From the IMG/VR virus record IMGVR_UViG_3300046327_000055, positions 1 to 37,213 of that record: 37,213 nt of DNA; one strand, written 5' to 3'. Numbering within the stretch: position 1 is the stretch's first letter; the number at the start of each line of letters is the position of its first letter. The DNA is from a virus. Below, piece by piece: positions 1-7,536 of this stretch. The notes under the pieces were generated by a model. That model searched no databases. It had not been told where the DNA came from and worked only from the letters and a program-made list of their open reading frames with translations. The position numbers and the translations under genes were made by a program.

Positions 1-3
1 GGC

Positions 4-16
4 ATGACCGTTCCCT
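4..16. repeat. 13-bp direct repeat, copy A (with 7537-7549)
   Basis: The 13-mer ATGACCGTTCCCT occurs here and again at 7537-7549. Both copies lie at or just past the stop codon of a minus-strand gene (20-901 and 7548-7733). Read on the minus strand this copy is AGGGAACGGTCAT and runs into an ATG (positions 5-3), so it may be the ribosome-binding leader of a further minus-strand gene starting at position 5 and leaving the window. At the second copy the following bases give no ATG. Function unknown. Confidence 0.4.
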
Positions 17-19
17 TTC

Positions 20-901
20 TTAAAAGTTAAATTTGCTGAGGATGCTGTCCACAGCTTTCTTTGTATCTTGGCGCACGTACTCGTTCTTGCGTAGCTCTTG
101 TGGAGTCACGCCTAACAACGCTTGCTCTAACTCTTTACGTGCTATCTCAAGGGTGGGGTCGCCTACCACATTGAGTGCCTTGGTCAAGTCGCACAGCTCC
201 AGCGCACCATCGACAAGAGAGTCGTGGAAGCGGCGTTGCTTAGCCTCGCCCTGCACGTAGTCAGTCGTGAGTCGATCAGACATACGCTTCATGTGCTCAC
301 CTAGACGAGCACGAATGTCACGCATAGCAGACTCGATACGTTCCTCTGCCATCTCATTGAGACGCGCCTTGAGTTCAGCTTGCGCCTCGTTGCCGATGTC
401 AACACGGAAGTCACCCGCAGTAGGCACAGGTAGGAAGCCGATACGGAAGGCGAACTTAGTCACCATCTCGTTGGCTGTCGGGTAGTCAGAGCGCTTGAAC
501 ATATCGCCCAACGACATAGCTTGCGCTGAAATCAACGTGGGGTAGATGGTCACAAACTCAGCGACAAGGCGCTCGAACTCCTCCTCGAATTGATTCATGC
601 GCTCGGTGAACGCAACGAAGTTCACAGTAGGTAACAGGCGTAGCCCCGAGTCAGACCAAGGTAGGGTGTGGTCATACACATACGTGCGAGCCCTACCCAC
701 CATCTGTTGAATGACATCGAGTTCTGTGCGACCTGCAAGCAGGTGCTTGTTGACGCGTGCCGCATCCTTGGCGGTAGCGTTCTTGGTTGCGACTACCTCG
801 TCTGTCGTTGACTTGTCTAGCTTGCGTGCTGTCCACACAGAAGCATTGAACTCCACCAACATAGCGCAGGTGTCGAGGTTGTAACGTGGTTGTGTTGTCA
901 T
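20..901 (-). CDS. DUF3150-like protein of a MoxR/VWA module
   Basis: This 293-residue soluble protein has no signal peptide or membrane segment. The central and C-terminal parts are helical and charged, with an Arg/Glu-rich stretch at about residues 175-215. Segments such as FNASVWTARK near the start and the FEEEFERLVAEF...YPTL block resemble the DUF3150 family, which is often found beside MoxR-like AAA+ ATPases and VWA proteins in phages and bacteria. The AAA+ and VWA genes lie upstream in the same run of minus-strand genes (1763-4093), which supports the assignment. The start at 901 has a purine-rich leader (AAAGAGAG). The molecular role is unknown; a structural partner of the ATPase is inference. 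Family assignment is from recall of sequence pattern, not a search. Confidence 0.6.
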   Translation of the reverse strand: MTTQPRYNLDTCAMLVEFNASVWTARKLDKSTTDEVVATKNATAKDAARVNKHLLAGRTELDVIQQMVGRARTYVYDHTLPWSDSGLRLLPTVNFVAFTERMNQFEEEFERLVAEFVTIYPTLISAQAMSLGDMFKRSDYPTANEMVTKFAFRIGFLPVPTAGDFRVDIGNEAQAELKARLNEMAEERIESAMRDIRARLGEHMKRMSDRLTTDYVQGEAKQRRFHDSLVDGALELCDLTKALNVVGDPTLEIARKELEQALLGVTPQELRKNEYVRQDTKKAVDSILSKFNF

Positions 902-917
902 GATTGACTCTCTTTCT

Positions 918-1277
918 TTAGTTTGGGTTTGATGCTTTGATACGCGCTAGGCGCAGGATGTTGAGTGCGGTGAAGGCGGGTGCGTGTCTATCTCTCACCA
1001 ACATCTCGTGGTACGCACCCCACAACACAGCGCGATCTTTCTTGTTAAGCATGTGTTCTTTCTGCTCGTCGTTAAGACTTATGCTTGGTACGCTGTATAT
1101 CTTGAAGTGGCTGCGCCCATTAGCTATCCACAACTTGATGTTCGAGTCGATGTGCTCGATGGTGTGCTCAGTCTTGCGCCACTTATCCTCACCATCCATA
1201 GCTTCGAGCAGTTCAAGCCCGAGCTCGCTCATGCCACGGCGCTTACGCGCACGCCACCAGTCTCTAAGTTTCTTCAT
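918..1277 (-). CDS. hypothetical protein
   Basis: This 119-residue protein is not recognised. It starts MKKLRDWWRARKRRGM, a strongly basic amphipathic N-terminus, followed by a mixed helical domain and a basic C-terminus. A clear Shine-Dalgarno (AAGGAG on the minus strand) lies a few bases before the start. Its start overlaps the end of the 74-residue gene upstream by 4 nt, and it sits 16 bp before the DUF3150-like gene, so it is probably co-transcribed with the AAA+/VWA genes. No domain or catalytic motif is visible. Confidence 0.6.
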   Translation of the reverse strand: MKKLRDWWRARKRRGMSELGLELLEAMDGEDKWRKTEHTIEHIDSNIKLWIANGRSHFKIYSVPSISLNDEQKEHMLNKKDRAVLWGAYHEMLVRDRHAPAFTALNILRLARIKASNPN

Positions 1278-1498
1278 TGCACTTCTCCTTTGTTAAATCT
1301 GAATAGGCACAGAACTTTGAGCGCATCCATATCGCCGCCCTCGTCTGTGCCGTCATGCGTTGCATATACCAGCGGTGTCCCATGCTTGAGCATGATGCTG
1401 ATAGTGTTCTTGTACGGCGTGAGGATGAACAGGTCTTCGTCACCGAGGATGGGCAACTTGACCAGATCAAGGTCTTGCCATTTAGTTTCTATCAACAT
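1274..1498 (-). CDS. small hypothetical protein
   Basis: This 74-residue ORF is not recognised. It overlaps the next gene (918-1277) by 4 nt and the previous one (1482-1766) by 17 nt, the packing expected of translationally coupled phage genes. A GGAGG sequence lies about 9 nt before the ATG, inside the end of the upstream gene. The product is acidic in its middle (THDGTDEGGD) with alternating hydrophobic residues suggestive of a small beta-rich fold. It lies between the VWA gene and the DUF3150-like gene. No function can be assigned. Confidence 0.5.
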   Translation of the reverse strand: MLIETKWQDLDLVKLPILGDEDLFILTPYKNTISIMLKHGTPLVYATHDGTDEGGDMDALKVLCLFRFNKGEVQ

Positions 1499-1766
1499 CT
1501 CTCTGTGCCTCCATTAGTTCAAGCATCACCACGATGTTGTCGAGAAACAAGCGGCGCTCAGCACGTGTGTGCGTCTCAAGTTCTTGAACGATCGCGGCGA
1601 TGGGGTTGCTTAGCGGGTACTGCGCGTCTTGCTTAGCAAACTGCCCCACAATAAAGAACCGTTGCGGTGCTTTGCGTAAGACAGCGTGGTCAAGATACTC
1701 GAACGGACCGCAGGGAACCTGCAAGTCCTCACGCACATCCATGTGGAATGTGACATCCCAAGTCAC
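1482..1766 (-). CDS. small hypothetical protein
   Basis: This 94-residue ORF is not recognised. It starts within the last codons of the VWA/metallopeptidase gene (4-nt overlap at 1763-1766), so translation is likely coupled. The N-terminal half has beta-type alternation (MTWDVTFHMDVRED); the C-terminal half is a helix rich in Glu and Arg. It may encode an accessory factor of the AAA+/VWA module because of its position, but nothing in the protein itself shows this. Confidence 0.5.
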   Translation of the reverse strand: MTWDVTFHMDVREDLQVPCGPFEYLDHAVLRKAPQRFFIVGQFAKQDAQYPLSNPIAAIVQELETHTRAERRLFLDNIVVMLELMEAQRDVDRN

Positions 1767-2956
1767 GGCACAATCCTTATCACCTTGCCTGTGTGTGGCA
1801 CGAAGTCGTCGTTGTCAACGACACCCCACAGCAGAGGATAGGGTGCTACCTTGTACTCGGACTCGATGTAGCCATCGGTCAACATGATGACTGCCTTGGG
1901 CTTGATCTCGTGCTCGGCTATGTACTCGGCAACGCACGACACAGTAGTGCCGCCACCACCCTTGGGCTTCATGAGCGTAGCGATGGACTCGTACTCATGC
2001 GGCTTGAACTCTTGGTCACCTGCTACCTCGGTGTCCCACCACAGGATGCGCACAGTCTCGGGTCGCACGTTAGCGCACACACGAGCAATCTCACCGAAGA
2101 TGATGGGGTACGCCCAGTGCATAGAGCCTGACGTGTCACACGCTACAACCAACTCGCCGATGGACTCGTCGAAGTGTGAAGGCATAACGAAACCCGAGGC
2201 AAGCATACGCTTGTTGGGTGGGCAGAAGCGTGAGTTCTCATCACCCTGACACACAGTCTGAATGAAGTCGAGCAACGCATCCTTCCAGTTGGTAGTACGC
2301 TCGGCGGCAGTACCGAACACGTCACGCCCACCCTTGCCGTCACCGCGCATCTTGCGTACAAGTAACTCACCCTGACGACTAGCGTCATCGACCATCTTCT
2401 CCAGTACCTTGCGCTCGTCAGGCGTCATGTTGCTAGTGTCGATGATGTGCTCGTCGAAGTCGCCACCCTCTTGGAAGCGTGGGTCATCGGGGTTCTGTTC
2501 CTTCTCCTTGAGTAAGTCTTGCAACACCTGCGGAAAGGACTTGCCCTCGTACTTCTTATCGACAAGCATCGGCTCGGTTGGTCGGTCAACGAACTTGAAC
2601 TCGGGGTCCATCTCCTCGATCAGTCCGTTGATGACGTAGTCCATAGCCACGTTGCAGATGCGGTTGCCGTGTGTCTTGCTGAGTTGCTCGTAGTAGGGCA
2701 GGACACAATGCTTGTATGCAACGTGACCATTCTCATGCAACACAAGGTAGCGCAACTGCTTGCGTGTCAGCGGTGCGATGAACGCTGAGCCATAGAACTT
2801 ATCCTTGCCGTTAGTACCTGCGGTGGGTACGTCATCCTTGACCTCGGACTTGCCCATACAGATATGACCTGAGAGCAGAGCGAACTTAGGGTGACGCATA
2901 CAGTCGATGTTGGCGGCTTGTACGCGTTGGTTGAGTGGTAATTTATCGAATGACAT
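1763..2956 (-). CDS. HExxH metallopeptidase-like / VWA-domain protein
   Basis: The 397-residue protein has two parts. Residues about 60-110 carry HENGH (74-78), an HExxH zinc motif, followed by NVAMDYVIN (102-110), the layout of the DUF2201 N-terminal putative metallopeptidase family. Residues about 265-397 form a von Willebrand A-like domain with an intact MIDAS: DTSGS at 274-278, a Gly-rich GGGGTT near 333-338, and LTDG at 359-362. A charged linker of about 100 residues joins them. Families of this type pair with MoxR-like AAA+ ATPases, and one is encoded immediately upstream (2966-4093, 9-bp gap). The usual model is that the ATPase remodels a target through the VWA adaptor. Target and peptidase activity are unknown. 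CobT is a distant functional analogue; this phage shows no cobalamin pathway genes. Confidence 0.83.
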   Translation of the reverse strand: MSFDKLPLNQRVQAANIDCMRHPKFALLSGHICMGKSEVKDDVPTAGTNGKDKFYGSAFIAPLTRKQLRYLVLHENGHVAYKHCVLPYYEQLSKTHGNRICNVAMDYVINGLIEEMDPEFKFVDRPTEPMLVDKKYEGKSFPQVLQDLLKEKEQNPDDPRFQEGGDFDEHIIDTSNMTPDERKVLEKMVDDASRQGELLVRKMRGDGKGGRDVFGTAAERTTNWKDALLDFIQTVCQGDENSRFCPPNKRMLASGFVMPSHFDESIGELVVACDTSGSMHWAYPIIFGEIARVCANVRPETVRILWWDTEVAGDQEFKPHEYESIATLMKPKGGGGTTVSCVAEYIAEHEIKPKAVIMLTDGYIESEYKVAPYPLLWGVVDNDDFVPHTGKVIRIVP

Positions 2957-2965
2957 GATGCCTCC

Positions 2966-4093
2966 TTACTTGGTAGAGAAGAAAACTTTGTGCTCTTGCA
3001 ACATCTTGCCGAAGCTGTTGATGGTTGCGAACATAGCGACACGCTGTGATGAAGCGATGGTGTTGCAGAAGATGGACTGCATCTCTGCACGCATGCGCCA
3101 CACATACTCAACGATTGCCTCTGCCTCGGTACGATCAGCCGCACGTGATACGAACTGGAAGACCTGCACGAGTTGAGCAGTAGGGTTGTCGGACATCGGT
3201 GCGTTCTTGGGGTCTTTGATGACTCTGTCATAGCTACAAATATCGCGGCCAAAACGTACAAAACTGCCAAGAGCTTCCGCAGTAGTAGCACCGAGCGTAC
3301 CGATCAACGCCGCCTCAAGGGTATCGTCATCGACAACACCATCGCATGAATCGAGAATGTCAGACGCCGCATTGAGGGAACGAGGCGAGGCATACGCGAG
3401 TTGCATACTGCGAGGGTTGAAGATGTAGCCGTTGTCCTTGCTCATGTCCTTGCCCTCATACTTACCACCCTTCTCGTAGTCGATGAATGAGTCGAAGACT
3501 TGAGGGTAGTTGTGACAGAAGGCAGTCACGTTGGCATTGATACCGCGAGGGATAGCGTAGTTGTTAATCCACTCATCGACAGTAGGCTTACGCATCTTGA
3601 CGAACACGAGGCGGTTACGCAAGTGAGCTTGGATGCTATCGCCTAGACCCTCGGTGCTGAGGTTGGTAGCGCAGAACACAACACTACCCTCGGGCATGTG
3701 GTAGTTACCAACGCGACGCTCGTAGATGATTGGGGCAAGCACGTTCTTGATGAACTGCGGAGCCTTGGCAATCTCGTCAAGCATCACGAGGATAGGTCGT
3801 GCGCCATTGATACCTAACTGGTTGACCTTTGATACACCGAAGCGTTCGTTAGGCAACTCACGTGACACGCCGTTCTCACGATCGAGGTCAGGCATCCATA
3901 CAGAACCATCGGACAACTGCGTGCAATCGACAGGGTCAACAGCGATATGGTTGGCGAACTTGGGTAGAGATTTGATAGCGTGAAAGAGTGCTGTCTTACC
4001 GATACCGTTCTCACCTTCTACGATGATGGTACGTTTGTCACCTGCGTTAGCGATGAGGTTTTGAACTTGAGTGAAAGAAAGATATTTGTTCAT
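2966..4093 (-). CDS. MoxR/CobS-like AAA+ ATPase
   Basis: This 375-residue ATPase has Walker A GENGIGKT (27-34), Walker B ILVMLDE (101-107), a sensor-1-like CATN (141-144) and a candidate arginine finger in HLRNRL (157-162). This is the order seen in MoxR-type AAA+ proteins and CobS. I place the start at 4093: a GGAG lies 8 nt upstream, and the ORF can be extended to 4138 only through the leader. It is the first gene after a sigma70-like promoter (4160-4188), with a perfect palindrome in the leader (4129-4149). It is followed by the HExxH/VWA gene, its expected partner. Role: ATP-driven remodelling of an unknown target. Function in the phage is inference. Confidence 0.85.
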   Translation of the reverse strand: MNKYLSFTQVQNLIANAGDKRTIIVEGENGIGKTALFHAIKSLPKFANHIAVDPVDCTQLSDGSVWMPDLDRENGVSRELPNERFGVSKVNQLGINGARPILVMLDEIAKAPQFIKNVLAPIIYERRVGNYHMPEGSVVFCATNLSTEGLGDSIQAHLRNRLVFVKMRKPTVDEWINNYAIPRGINANVTAFCHNYPQVFDSFIDYEKGGKYEGKDMSKDNGYIFNPRSMQLAYASPRSLNAASDILDSCDGVVDDDTLEAALIGTLGATTAEALGSFVRFGRDICSYDRVIKDPKNAPMSDNPTAQLVQVFQFVSRAADRTEAEAIVEYVWRMRAEMQSIFCNTIASSQRVAMFATINSFGKMLQEHKVFFSTK

Positions 4094-4109
4094 GATGAAA
4101 GCTCCAATA
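4091..4109. repeat. 19-bp leader repeat, copy A (with 10101-10119)
   Basis: The 19 bases from the start codon of the AAA+ gene back through its Shine-Dalgarno are identical to those before the gene at 9732-10103. On the minus strand both read TATTGGAGCTTTCATCATG. Both genes head their transcription units, so the leaders may be co-regulated or one may be a duplicate of the other. Confidence 0.7.
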
Positions 4110-4128
4110 GAAAGAAAAGATTGATGTG

Positions 4129-4149
4129 ATGCGGACACCTTGTCCGCAT
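4129..4149. promoter_or_regulatory. palindrome copy 1, operator-like
   Basis: Perfect inverted repeat ATGCGGACA-cct-TGTCCGCAT (9-bp arms, 3-nt centre). It lies 35 nt before the AAA+ start and about +5 to +25 relative to the start predicted from the promoter at 4160-4188, a position suited to a repressor or to an RNA hairpin in the leader. Five related copies are found elsewhere in the left arm. Confidence 0.7.
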
Positions 4150-4159
4150 CCGTTTGTTT

Positions 4160-4188
4160 AGTATAACAAGTTGTCCAGAGTTTGACAG
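4160..4188 (-). promoter_or_regulatory. sigma70-like promoter for AAA+/VWA operon
   Basis: On the minus strand: -35 CTGTCA (4188-4183), 17-bp spacer, -10 TATACT (4165-4160) preceded by TGT, giving an extended -10 TGTTATACT. It lies in the only sizeable gap (122 bp) between 4216-5202 and the AAA+ gene. Four of six -35 bases match consensus. Confidence 0.6.
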
Positions 4189-4215
4189 ATTATTTTTGCA
4201 TGATGATTCCTTTCT

Positions 4216-5202
4216 TTATGCCCATGTTGTGATGGTTGTGCGAGGGTATGCCCCATGCTCCATGAACTGCGGCTGTTCTACTGCCTCAGTCCCGCCGTTA
4301 GCACCCACTAACCTAAAGACCTTGTTGAGAATAGCTTTCTCGAAACACTTCTCTGTAATAGGTTTCTCTAAGTCTGAGGGTTTTGAGTGCGTCTGATTGG
4401 GTTGCGCGTAGCGATACGTTAAGTGAAAGCTACCCTGCTCATACCCACGCTTGGCAACGAGCGTGTCGTACACCTCTTGGCACAGGTCAAAGAAGTGGTC
4501 AACCCAATGTTGCTCAAGGTCATCGCCGCCCTCCCATATAGATTCGACAGCCATACGCTCGTTGTATGACGTGTGACCACCACCGAAGGGGCGACCCTTC
4601 TCATGCGTAGGCATGCAGTTGTCCGCGAACTCAGGCATACGCATCTGTGCAAGCATGATGAGACTGCTGAACTTATCCTTGATGCGCTTGCGTCGTGCCT
4701 TGTCCTCGGCACTTGACTTGTGCGTGAAGTGCGGTGCGTGTGATGACTTCTCCACTATGAGCAAGCCGTTGGCATCGAACGTCAGGTCAGCGCAGAACTT
4801 AGAACCCAAGTCGCTGAATACGTTGTTGCAATACAGCGGCACGATGACCTCCTTACCTGCCGTAGTAGTGCGGCGCATCGCTGACCATATACCGAGCACG
4901 CTCTGTTGAAAGCTACTGCTCGTGATACTGTTGTGCCCTGCGTACAGTACGCGGCGATGTCCGTTCTCGTCAGGCTTGTAGAACCTAGCCATTGCAGTTT
5001 GATACAAGCACACATCGTAGTAGTAACCATCGGCATGACGCTCGATGCGGTAATGCCTGTTACCCGATGCGCTTTTCTTGAGGCATCGCTCGTCTGATTG
5101 CCAGTTCTTGCAACGCTTGTGTTCCTTCCTGCTGTTGAAGTACTCGTCTGCCATCTTGTAGTTGTAGATGGATGCTGTGTTTCCTACTGTTCCGAATCCC
5201 AT
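4216..5202 (-). CDS. hypothetical protein
   Basis: This 328-residue soluble protein is not recognised. It is rich in aromatic and charged residues, with Cys at scattered positions (for example RCKNW, ERCLKK, DVCLYQ) that do not form an obvious zinc motif. The start at 5202 has a good AAGGAG Shine-Dalgarno. It is the last gene before the AAA+/VWA promoter and ends 28 bp upstream of the -35 element. No nuclease, polymerase or ATPase motif is visible. An early or auxiliary phage function is inferred only from its location in the left arm. Confidence 0.65.
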   Translation of the reverse strand: MGFGTVGNTASIYNYKMADEYFNSRKEHKRCKNWQSDERCLKKSASGNRHYRIERHADGYYYDVCLYQTAMARFYKPDENGHRRVLYAGHNSITSSSFQQSVLGIWSAMRRTTTAGKEVIVPLYCNNVFSDLGSKFCADLTFDANGLLIVEKSSHAPHFTHKSSAEDKARRKRIKDKFSSLIMLAQMRMPEFADNCMPTHEKGRPFGGGHTSYNERMAVESIWEGGDDLEQHWVDHFFDLCQEVYDTLVAKRGYEQGSFHLTYRYAQPNQTHSKPSDLEKPITEKCFEKAILNKVFRLVGANGGTEAVEQPQFMEHGAYPRTTITTWA

Positions 5203-5223
5203 GATTACTCTCCTTGTGGTTGA

Positions 5224-5595
5224 TTAAAAGTTTGTGACTAACTCGTGGCGTGTGGTGAGGTAGTCGTACAGGTCATGCCCATCGTGTATCTCCTCTGCCT
5301 CAAAAGTTTCTGCACCATCCTCACCTAGCGCAATGAAGCGGTAGCTGCCCATCTCTAACTCGTGTGCGTTGGTGTAGATGAACTTGTGCGCTTGCACATC
5401 GGCGTAGCTGTCGTACCACTTCACATCGTCTTGCCTGAACGTAATGACAGGGTCACGTGCATCGTTGTACTCGCACTCCTCGATAGCTTCGCGGACAAGT
5501 TTGTCCTCATTCGCCAACATCAACGTGACGTAGGCATCTCTCGTTTGTATGTCATCGAACTTGATGACGTATGCAACATCGCTTCTGTATCCCAT
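5224..5595 (-). CDS. conserved phage hypothetical (MGYRSDV type)
   Basis: The 123-residue product begins MGYRSDVAYVIKFDD, an opening I recognise from many small phage and plasmid proteins of unknown role. It is acidic and probably alpha/beta, with no catalytic motif. I choose the internal ATG at 5595, since the ORF can be opened upstream only into the preceding gene (5597-5866), which ends 1 bp away. It belongs to a run of closely packed minus-strand genes. Function unknown. Confidence 0.65.
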   Translation of the reverse strand: MGYRSDVAYVIKFDDIQTRDAYVTLMLANEDKLVREAIEECEYNDARDPVITFRQDDVKWYDSYADVQAHKFIYTNAHELEMGSYRFIALGEDGAETFEAEEIHDGHDLYDYLTTRHELVTNF

Positions 5596-5596
5596 T

Positions 5597-5866
5597 TCAT
5601 TTCTCCTTTGGTTTATAAAATCTGTTGTAGGCAGGTGCGTTCCACTCGTATGTAGAAAGAAACCCACCTCTGTCGGGCAACACCTCGCGCAGTGATGTCA
5701 CCATCTCTGTCAGCGTTCGGTCTATGCTGAGCGCTATCTCACGCGCCGATTGCAAGTGCTCAAGTGTTGCATCGGGATGACGCAACATCTCATACGACAG
5801 ATGCTCTGCTTTGCGTAGCTTCTCAGCTACTGACTTGAACCTTTCCCTCGCTTCTTTGACGTTCAT
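5597..5866 (-). CDS. small helical hypothetical protein
   Basis: This 89-residue protein is predicted almost entirely helical for its first 65 residues (heptad-like pattern in MNVKEARERFKSVAEKLRKA), ending in an aromatic tail (YEWNAPAYNRFY). It overlaps the preceding gene by 4 nt (ATGA at 5863-5866) and is followed after 1 bp by the next gene, so translation is likely coupled. Not recognised. Confidence 0.55.
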   Translation of the reverse strand: MNVKEARERFKSVAEKLRKAEHLSYEMLRHPDATLEHLQSAREIALSIDRTLTEMVTSLREVLPDRGGFLSTYEWNAPAYNRFYKPKEK

Positions 5867-6537
5867 AACATCTCCCCTTTCTCATTAAACAAATACTCGT
5901 TCGCACCTGCGAACTCAATCAAAGACTCCTCACTTACATAGTGGTCATACTCCTTCTCAAGTTTCTTGTATACGTCATCGGCGAAAGCCTTCGCTTGTGT
6001 CAGCGCCTCGTCACACCACTCATTGACGCGTTTCTCGTAGTCGAACGAACGCGAGAGCTGATAAACATTAGCGCCCTGCATCACGCCTTCGTTTAGTACC
6101 GCGTCATCGTCATCATCGAGACTGCCGAGCGCATCGTTCGGGTAGTCGCTCAAACTCATGCCGCCTGAGTGCATGTATCGGTAGTTGCGGTTGTGCACTT
6201 GGATGTATCTGTCCACCCATCCATCACGCCACAACTCAAGCAAGATGACGTCCTCGCCGAACCAAGGACTGTCCTCCTCCATGTGCGCCTCGACAAACTT
6301 AGGCAGATTGATACGCCCTGTCCAATGACAGCCGTCACCTTGCGAGGAGAACCCGCTGAACCTGATGTCCTCGATGTCGAAGCCTAGCTTGTCGCCGTCA
6401 TCCTTAGCATCGGTGTAGATGCTGTCCCACCATTCGTAGTCTGTCGCCCACTCGGTGAGTTTGGAGGTGGCTTTCTCTTTCGCCCTGCCTTCTAGTTCTT
6501 CGTACTTGTACGCGGTGATTGTGATTTCAGTTGGCAT
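5863..6537 (-). CDS. conserved phage protein with SGFSSQGDG motif
   Basis: The 224-residue protein has the pattern YKYEEL...KATSKLTEWATDYEWW followed by DIEDIRFSGFSSQGDG at residues about 55-70. It matches a family common in phages, sometimes labelled as part of a toxin-antitoxin stability system without proof. An acidic run (SLDDDDDAV) lies in the middle. The Shine-Dalgarno GAGGAG lies inside the small ORF 6527-6664, which overlaps it by 11 nt. Role unknown; the toxin-antitoxin label should not be relied on. Confidence 0.65.
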   Translation of the reverse strand: MPTEITITAYKYEELEGRAKEKATSKLTEWATDYEWWDSIYTDAKDDGDKLGFDIEDIRFSGFSSQGDGCHWTGRINLPKFVEAHMEEDSPWFGEDVILLELWRDGWVDRYIQVHNRNYRYMHSGGMSLSDYPNDALGSLDDDDDAVLNEGVMQGANVYQLSRSFDYEKRVNEWCDEALTQAKAFADDVYKKLEKEYDHYVSEESLIEFAGANEYLFNEKGEML

Positions 6538-6664
6538 GATTGCTCTCCTCGTGTGAAGCTACCCATTTTTTGTAGCGTAGTGTTAGGTCTGCGATTTCCT
6601 GTGGGTCACCGCGCTCAATACAGGCGATCAAGTCTTTCAACATAATCACCAACTCAAACGGCAT
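6527..6664 (-). CDS. 45-residue ORF bridging two genes
   Basis: A 45-residue ORF starts with ATG at 6664 (MPFELVIMLKDLIACIERGD) and ends at 6527. It fills the gap between 6654-7061 and 5863-6537, overlapping each by 11 nt, and its 3' end contains the Shine-Dalgarno of the next gene. This packing matches the rest of the operon and favours a real, coupled gene, although no strong ribosome-binding site precedes it. The product is helical and not recognised. Confidence 0.45.
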   Translation of the reverse strand: MPFELVIMLKDLIACIERGDPQEIADLTLRYKKWVASHEESNHAN

Positions 6665-7061
6665 CAATGTCATCTTCTTTCTCCTTCAGTTGTTGAGCTA
6701 GGTTCTCTAGCTCGTTGATTACATAGTCCAGCGTTTTGTATGTTCCGCGTTCTTCATCAATGGTTGTGTCTATGCCCATTGCTTTGTACTGCGCTGTCCT
6801 TGAAGGCACCAAGTCCATGTAGTGCCCACAGTCAAAGCCGAACTTGGTGTTGTCGTCATCCGTGTGAGAGAACGTCAGCCCACCATGAACAGTAAGCTCG
6901 GCATCGTTGTAATCCACACCATGTAGAGGGTGCGTTGCAGGAATGTAGATGTACCCGCACCAGTTACCCCTGTGCTCGTACCTTCTTGCCTCACACACAT
7001 ACCCATGAGACTCGAACAGGTGGTGGTCGGGTTCACTCTCCCAAGGTTTGTCTGTACTCAT
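6654..7061 (-). CDS. conserved phage hypothetical protein
   Basis: The 135-residue protein contains WCGYIYIPATHPLHGVDY, then ELTVHGGLTFS (about residues 56-66) and FGFDCGHYMD. I recognise this combination (CGYI..HPLHG, VHGGLT, FGFDC.H) from a widespread family of phage and bacterial proteins of unknown function. The conserved His, Cys and Asp residues could bind a metal, but this is not established. The C-terminus is a charged helix. It overlaps the upstream gene by 4 nt (7058-7061). Confidence 0.65.
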   Translation of the reverse strand: MSTDKPWESEPDHHLFESHGYVCEARRYEHRGNWCGYIYIPATHPLHGVDYNDAELTVHGGLTFSHTDDDNTKFGFDCGHYMDLVPSRTAQYKAMGIDTTIDEERGTYKTLDYVINELENLAQQLKEKEDDIDAV

Positions 7062-7480
7062 ATATTCCTCAACACTTCTTTGACCTTCTCCTCGAAGTCG
7101 AGTTCGTCAGTCACTATGTCCATCACCCTATCCTCAGTTACGTAGTCGCCATCGCTGAGAATCTCCACGACTGATCTGCGGATGGTGTCTGAGAAGTCGT
7201 GGTGTGAGATGTGTGTGGCTACTGTGTCGCTGATTTCGTCTCTGTCTATGTGTTCGTAGTCACGCTCGTGTTCGTCTACTGCCTCGTCTGCGATGTTGCG
7301 CATAAGTTGCTCGGTCTTTTCGTCGAGGAGCCGCATCGTGGCGTGGTTCTGAAATATGTCGTTGACCTTGCGCTCGACCAAGCCCTCGATGTGAAGGCTA
7401 AATTGGTCGATGAGGCTGTTGATGAAGTCGCGGGTTGGATTGACTGCGGGTGTTGCAGGGGTTGGTGTTGTGTCTGTCAT
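7058..7480 (-). CDS. acidic helical hypothetical protein
   Basis: This 140-residue acidic protein has a Thr/Pro-rich N-terminus (MTDTTPTPATPAVNPT) and a long helical remainder rich in Asp and Glu, including repeated DE/VTDELDFEEKVKE segments. The start at 7480 is chosen because GGAG lies 7 nt upstream; a longer form (to 7492) would place that site inside the gene. Palindrome copy 2 (7501-7517) lies 20 nt before the start. Not recognised; possibly a DNA-mimic or scaffold-like protein by acidity alone, which is weak evidence. Confidence 0.6.
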   Translation of the reverse strand: MTDTTPTPATPAVNPTRDFINSLIDQFSLHIEGLVERKVNDIFQNHATMRLLDEKTEQLMRNIADEAVDEHERDYEHIDRDEISDTVATHISHHDFSDTIRRSVVEILSDGDYVTEDRVMDIVTDELDFEEKVKEVLRNI

Positions 7481-7500
7481 GACGTGCTCCAAAAGTTAAT

Positions 7501-7517
7501 GCGGACAGGTTGTCCGC
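7501..7517. promoter_or_regulatory. palindrome copy 2
   Basis: GCGGACA-ggt-TGTCCGC, perfect 7-bp arms with a 3-nt centre, directly before the Shine-Dalgarno of gene 7058-7480 and about 30 nt past the stop of gene 7548-7733. The left flank (AT) matches copies 1 and 3; the right flank does not. No convincing promoter was seen beside it. Confidence 0.65.
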
Positions 7518-7536
7518 GAGGGGTGAAAAAAGAAGG

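Noticed and set aside
1763-4093. Cobaltochelatase CobS/CobT for cobalamin synthesis
   Set aside because: The similarity is at the level of MoxR/VWA pairing; there is no CobN or other pathway gene and the VWA protein carries an HExxH domain of a different family.
5491-5506. Seventh copy of the GCGGACA palindrome
   Set aside because: GCGGACAAGTTTGTCC has a different spacing and lacks the right-hand GC; it lies inside a gene and is explained by coding.
5863-6537. Toxin-antitoxin gene
   Set aside because: Relatives are sometimes so labelled, but no toxin or antitoxin fold or partner gene is visible.
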